Below are positions 41,437 through 44,765 of a stretch of DNA of 44,765 bases, one piece after another. The stretch covers positions 1 to 44,765 of the forward strand of contig NAVB01001115.1 of NCBI GenBank assembly GCA_002179805.1, in the 5' to 3' direction. How positions within the stretch are numbered: position 1 is the stretch's first letter; each line of letters starts with the position of its first letter. A model generated the notes under the pieces. The model saw only the letters and a list, made by a program, of their open reading frames with translations, made no database searches and was not told the DNA's origin. Both the position numbers and the translations under genes were made by a program. This DNA comes from Acanthamoeba lenticulata. Its lineage: Eukaryota; Discosea; Longamoebia; Acanthamoebidae.

Positions 41437-44400
41437 GGCAGCCTTCTCGGCCTTGGCGCTCTCCTCACCACTTGCACTAGTGGTCGTCGTCGTGATGGGA
41501 ACGGAAGCGGGGCTGGGAATCTTCCGGTGCTCGGTCAGCTCTCTACGTGAGTCGGACCTCGGGGTGTGGGTCTGCCCTCCGATGCCACTGCCGGCCTTGC
41601 GCAGGACGCCGGTGGAGGAGGTCGGCCCGACAACGGGGACGCTCGGGGGCTCGGTTGGTTCAGCGGCCAGGTGCAAGGAGTAGGAGATCTGCATGAGGGA
41701 CGGGAGGGACAGCCCCTTGTCTCGGCGGCGCCGGAGGCTGGCGGTGCCGGCGTCGGCCTTGACTTCGTCGACCAGCCGCTTGAGGTTGTTGAGGACCTGC
41801 CTCCACAGCGGGTGGAGCGACGTCGACGAGGAGATGAGCGGCGAGATGGCCACCACGCGCTTGACCTCCTTTTCCGAGGCCACGAGGTCCTTGAGGGCCT
41901 GTCGCACGGACTCCTCATAGCTGGCTTGGTCCAGGCTCGCCGCCGTCACGTGGATTGGCCCCTCCTTGGCGGCCTGCGCGCGCAGGCTTTGCCAGGCGTC
42001 GACCTCGGCCTGGACCAGGCTGACCACCTGCTCGATCGTCTTTCCCATCTCCTCGAACTGATTCTTGTGAAGCTCTGTTTGGGCCAGGTGGCGATGCTGG
42101 AGCAGAACCCGCGCCAAGTTCTCCAGCTTCTCTGTGAACGTCGCGCCGCCCGCCACTCTGCTCGCGGTCGTGCTGGCGCTGTTGGTCGGTGGATCCGTGC
42201 ACGCGGCGGTCGTGGCGGCAGCGACGCCGTTGTCAACGTCGACAGGCGCCACGGCGGGCGGAAGGGGTAAGTCGTCGCTGGGGCCCTTGGGCGTGGTCGG
42301 GGCTGTGGACGAGGGTGTGGACACGGGCAGAGCCGTCATGGCAGCGGGCTGTTCCTCCTCCGGAACGGAGGGCTCTACTTGGTCGGCTCGGCTCCTGCCG
42401 CGCGGGCGTATGAGCCGGCTCAGCTTGGAGCCCTTCTTCTTTTGCTTGTACTTCGTGGCGTCCTTTTTGTCCTCATCGTCCTTCTTGTCGTCCTTCTTGC
42501 TGTCCTTCCTGCGGACGAGCAGAAGGCCGCTCTCGTTGCTGTCCTTCTTGCCCCTGTCTTTGTCGGGAGCCTGGCCTGGTCCATCCGCCGGGGCGCTGGC
42601 GTCGACCGGCTCTGCAGCGTCGCTTTGCTCTTTGGTTCGTCGCTTCCGCTCGGCCTTGGCTGCTTTCTTGTTCTCCTTGTCGCTGTCCTTTCGCTTCTTC
42701 TTCTTTTTCTTTTTCTCGGACACGAGCGGCGTCGCTTCGGGCAAAGACCCTGCTTCGTTGTTTGAGGCAGTTCCGGGCTGGTGCTGCTGTTGCTGTGGCT
42801 CGCCCTCGTTGACACTGGTCTCAACGGGCGCCGCGGGAAGAACCGAGGCTTCCGGCGGCACGACTGCCTCGGCGAGGCCCTTGGGCTCAGCCTCGGCGAC
42901 GGCGCTGACATGGGCCCCATTGTCAGCCTTGGTCTGGCTGGCGGCGAGCTCCTCCGTGGCGGGGGCGCTGGACTCGGCCTTTTTGACGACCTTGAGCGTG
43001 TCCGTCTTCTTCTTCTTCTTTTTCTTCTTTTGTTGTTGTGGCCGCCCCTCGAGATGGAGGGTGTGGCTCTTCTGGCGCTTCTTGCGGATCTTCTTGACGG
43101 CCTCAGTCAAGCTCGAGGCGGCCGCTCCCGCCAGCTCAGGCTCGGGCTGCGATGCCATGCTGGACGAGGCCCCAGTCCGGTCGGGCGCAGCGACCGACGA
43201 GCTGTTTCTGAGGGCCACCTCGGAGCGACTCCGCCGCAGCTTGCCGGGCGTGTGCACTTGGTCCGCATTTTTGGCCGCCCCGTCCGTGTGGCCCTGCGGG
43301 AGGAGCTTGCTCACGGCCAGCCTCGAGGCAATGGCGACGGAGGAGTTGGACCGCTTGAGCTTCGTGCCATCGATCAATCGCGGGCCTTCTTGCGAGCTGA
43401 CGTCAGCCGAGAGCGCGGGCTGCGGGGCGGGCGTCGTCTCAGTCGACCGATGTGGAGAGACTGAAGATAAGGAGAAACTGCCGGACTCCACCGTCACCAT
43501 GATCCCACTCTGACTGCTTTCCGAGTCCATGCTGGCCAGCAGCGCTGGCGGCGGTGCTGCAGCGGCTGCCGGCGTCGTGGCCGGGGAAGGGGGACGCAGG
43601 ACGTGCAGGCAAAGGGTGAGGTAGGCCAGTACTGGCTTCTCCTCGCGCAGGGCCATCGAGTAGTCGCGCTCGGTGAAGAAAATGGGGACGCCCCATCGCT
43701 TACGAAAGACCTCGAAGGCTTCATTCAGCTTGGGCCCGTCGAACGACTCGTGCTTGCTCTCGCGCCGCTTCTTTTCCTTGTCGCCCTTGGTCGAGAGGAG
43801 GCGCGGCTTCACCTTGGTGATGAGACTCGCAAAGAGACTGCCGCTCTCAATCGCCGTATCATAGTTGAGCGCAGCTTTCAGCGTGGCCCCTTTGCGCTTG
43901 TCCTTTTTCTTGCTCTTCTTGCTCGACTTGGTTGACAGATTCTCGTCCGCAAAGAAGAGGGCAACTCGTCGGGCGAGGAGCTTCTTTGCTGCCGCTGACG
44001 AAAGAGAGGCTCCGCTCGAGCCCTTGTCGTGCCGTTCTGATCGCAACGTTGATTCGGAGTGTGGGCCAAGCGAAGCGGAAAGGATAGAGTGCGTACCATT
44101 CCATAAGCTCCCCTCTCGGCTCAGCGGCTTGACGATGCCGTAGTGTACGACCAACGCCCAAATGAGCGCCAACACAGACTCGAGCTTGCCTGCTTGTAGA
44201 TCTATAACGGACAAGCAGAAGAAGGAGGGTGTGAGCACAAGCAAGAGCATGACGTCCATTCGGGTGCAAATGCATACCTTGCGGTTGAAGAACCTGGCCG
44301 AGAACAATGCTCTCGCTGTTCATGAAGGCGAGGCAGGCCTTGATGTTAAGAATTGGTCCCCGCGCTTGTTGAACGCCGGGAACCGGCTTGCCAGACAAAA

Positions 44401-44744
44401 CGCCCAAGAGCGACGCCAGCGCGACACCTGTCGTCCGCACACACGAGCGCACAAGTTCAGCACAAGAGCCAACACCGACAGCAGCACGAGGCGCACCATT
44501 GCAGAGGTCAGCGGACAAGTCTGAGAGGGCAGGAAGATGCGCCCGCTCGAGGAAAAAGTTACACCATTTGAGGAGGGCCTGCGTGACCTCGGAAATGAGT
44601 GCCACTGGCACTGACGACAACCGAATCCCAGAGATGAAACCGAAAGAGAAGTACCGTATACTGGAACTGTTGGCCGGAAGGCAGTTGTTCAGAAGATTGG
44701 TGGGCAGGAGGGAGGGCCTGGGCAGGTTTTTGAGGAGATGACAT
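39137..44744 (-). CDS. Large actin-binding type protein: tandem CH domains, disordered middle, C-terminal LIM
   Basis: Nine exons: 44744-44655, 44587-44497, 44427-44278, 44201-44097, 43994-41124, 41025-40611, 40510-40396, 40310-39341, 39267-39137; 1645 residues. The first calponin-homology domain is built from exons 2-4 (ALLKWCNFFLERA, LSADLCNG, GKLESVLALIWALVVHYGI). The second follows in exon 5 (LKAALNYDTAIESGSLFASL, KLNEAFEVFRKRWGVP, EKPVLAYLTLCLHVL), though with a Lys/Ser-rich insert. About 700 disordered residues with poly-Lys and poly-Ser runs come next, then helical regions around 1000-1300. The LIM domain is at 1573-1626 (C1573, C1576, H1595, C1598, C1601, C1604, C1623, C1626). Tandem CH pairs bind F-actin and LIM domains bind partner proteins, so a cytoskeletal scaffold is likely. 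The exon 5 acceptor (43995) was chosen over simple read-through. Confidence 0.88.
41402..41434. repeat. Coding (CTG)11 trinucleotide repeat
   Basis: Eleven perfect CTG units on the plus strand. On the minus coding strand they are read in frame as AGC, making a Ser run in the disordered part of the CH/LIM protein. Such repeats vary in length between strains and could serve as a marker. Confidence 0.9.
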
Positions 44745-44765
44745 GGCGTTTCAAAACCCAAGAGA

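Noticed and set aside
42134..43513. Plus-strand ORF of 459 codons opposite the CH/LIM gene
   Set aside because: Ser/Phe/Leu-rich antisense of a Lys/Ser/Ala-rich exon; no domain and no own promoter.
43995..44096. Read-through of this stretch as coding in the CH/LIM gene
   Set aside because: The frame is open, but it is bounded by a GTACGC donor and a pyrimidine-rich TCAG acceptor in matching phase. Removing it brings the two CH domains together without low-complexity residues.
1..44765. tRNA, rRNA, CRISPR or transposon genes, or giant-virus insertions
   Set aside because: No tRNA-like arms, rRNA-like blocks, spaced direct repeats, transposase motifs or viral hallmark genes were seen on either strand by eye. 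A covariance-model and homology search would be needed to exclude them.

Overview
The window is eukaryotic nuclear DNA, GC-rich and densely packed. I read 21 protein genes in 44.8 kb. Almost all are split by short GT-AG introns of about 55-150 nt, often one every 60-200 coding bases. Gene content (tandem-CH and LIM cytoskeletal protein, RFX factor, Rho-type GTPase, mitochondrial carrier, UNC93-like protein, GATA factor) with this intron style points to an amoebozoan, most like Acanthamoeba. The assignment is an inference from style and content, not from a sequence match. Exon boundaries were worked out by hand from frame, splice sites and family motifs; every model except the truncated one at the left edge closes in frame.

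Left part (1-9.8 kb): a zinc-finger protein on the minus strand, cut by the window start, is divergent from MNAT1/MAT1, the RING subunit of the CDK-activating kinase of TFIIH. Then come an acidic unknown protein and a 17-exon RFX transcription factor. Middle left (9.8-16.2 kb): a secreted protein with Gly-Pro-Leu triplets, a dual-specificity phosphatase, a zinc-ribbon protein with PKEHK repeats, a GATA factor and a mitochondrial GatB/YqeY-domain protein.

Centre (16.2-25.2 kb): a class I O-methyltransferase, a predicted F-box/Rho-like GTPase fusion, a LEA-like amphipathic protein head-to-head with a hemerythrin-type (HHE) protein, a leucine-rich-repeat protein and an intronless TATA-driven unknown. 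Right part (25.6-44.7 kb): a motorless DIL (dilute) domain protein, a cytochrome P450, an UNC93-like membrane protein, an Eis-like N-acetyltransferase, an EF-hand mitochondrial carrier of the SCaMC type, and a 1645-residue protein with two N-terminal CH domains and a C-terminal LIM domain.

There is no operon logic. Neighbours are mostly functionally unrelated, but gaps are very small (62-550 nt) and several promoters must be bidirectional. The most novel item is the F-box/Rho fusion at 17286-19343. It joins a predicted Cullin-1 adaptor domain to a GTPase domain with degenerate catalytic and base-recognition motifs, an architecture parallel to RhoBTB (Rho plus a Cullin-3 adaptor). I found no viral insertion, transposon, CRISPR array, rRNA or tRNA gene.
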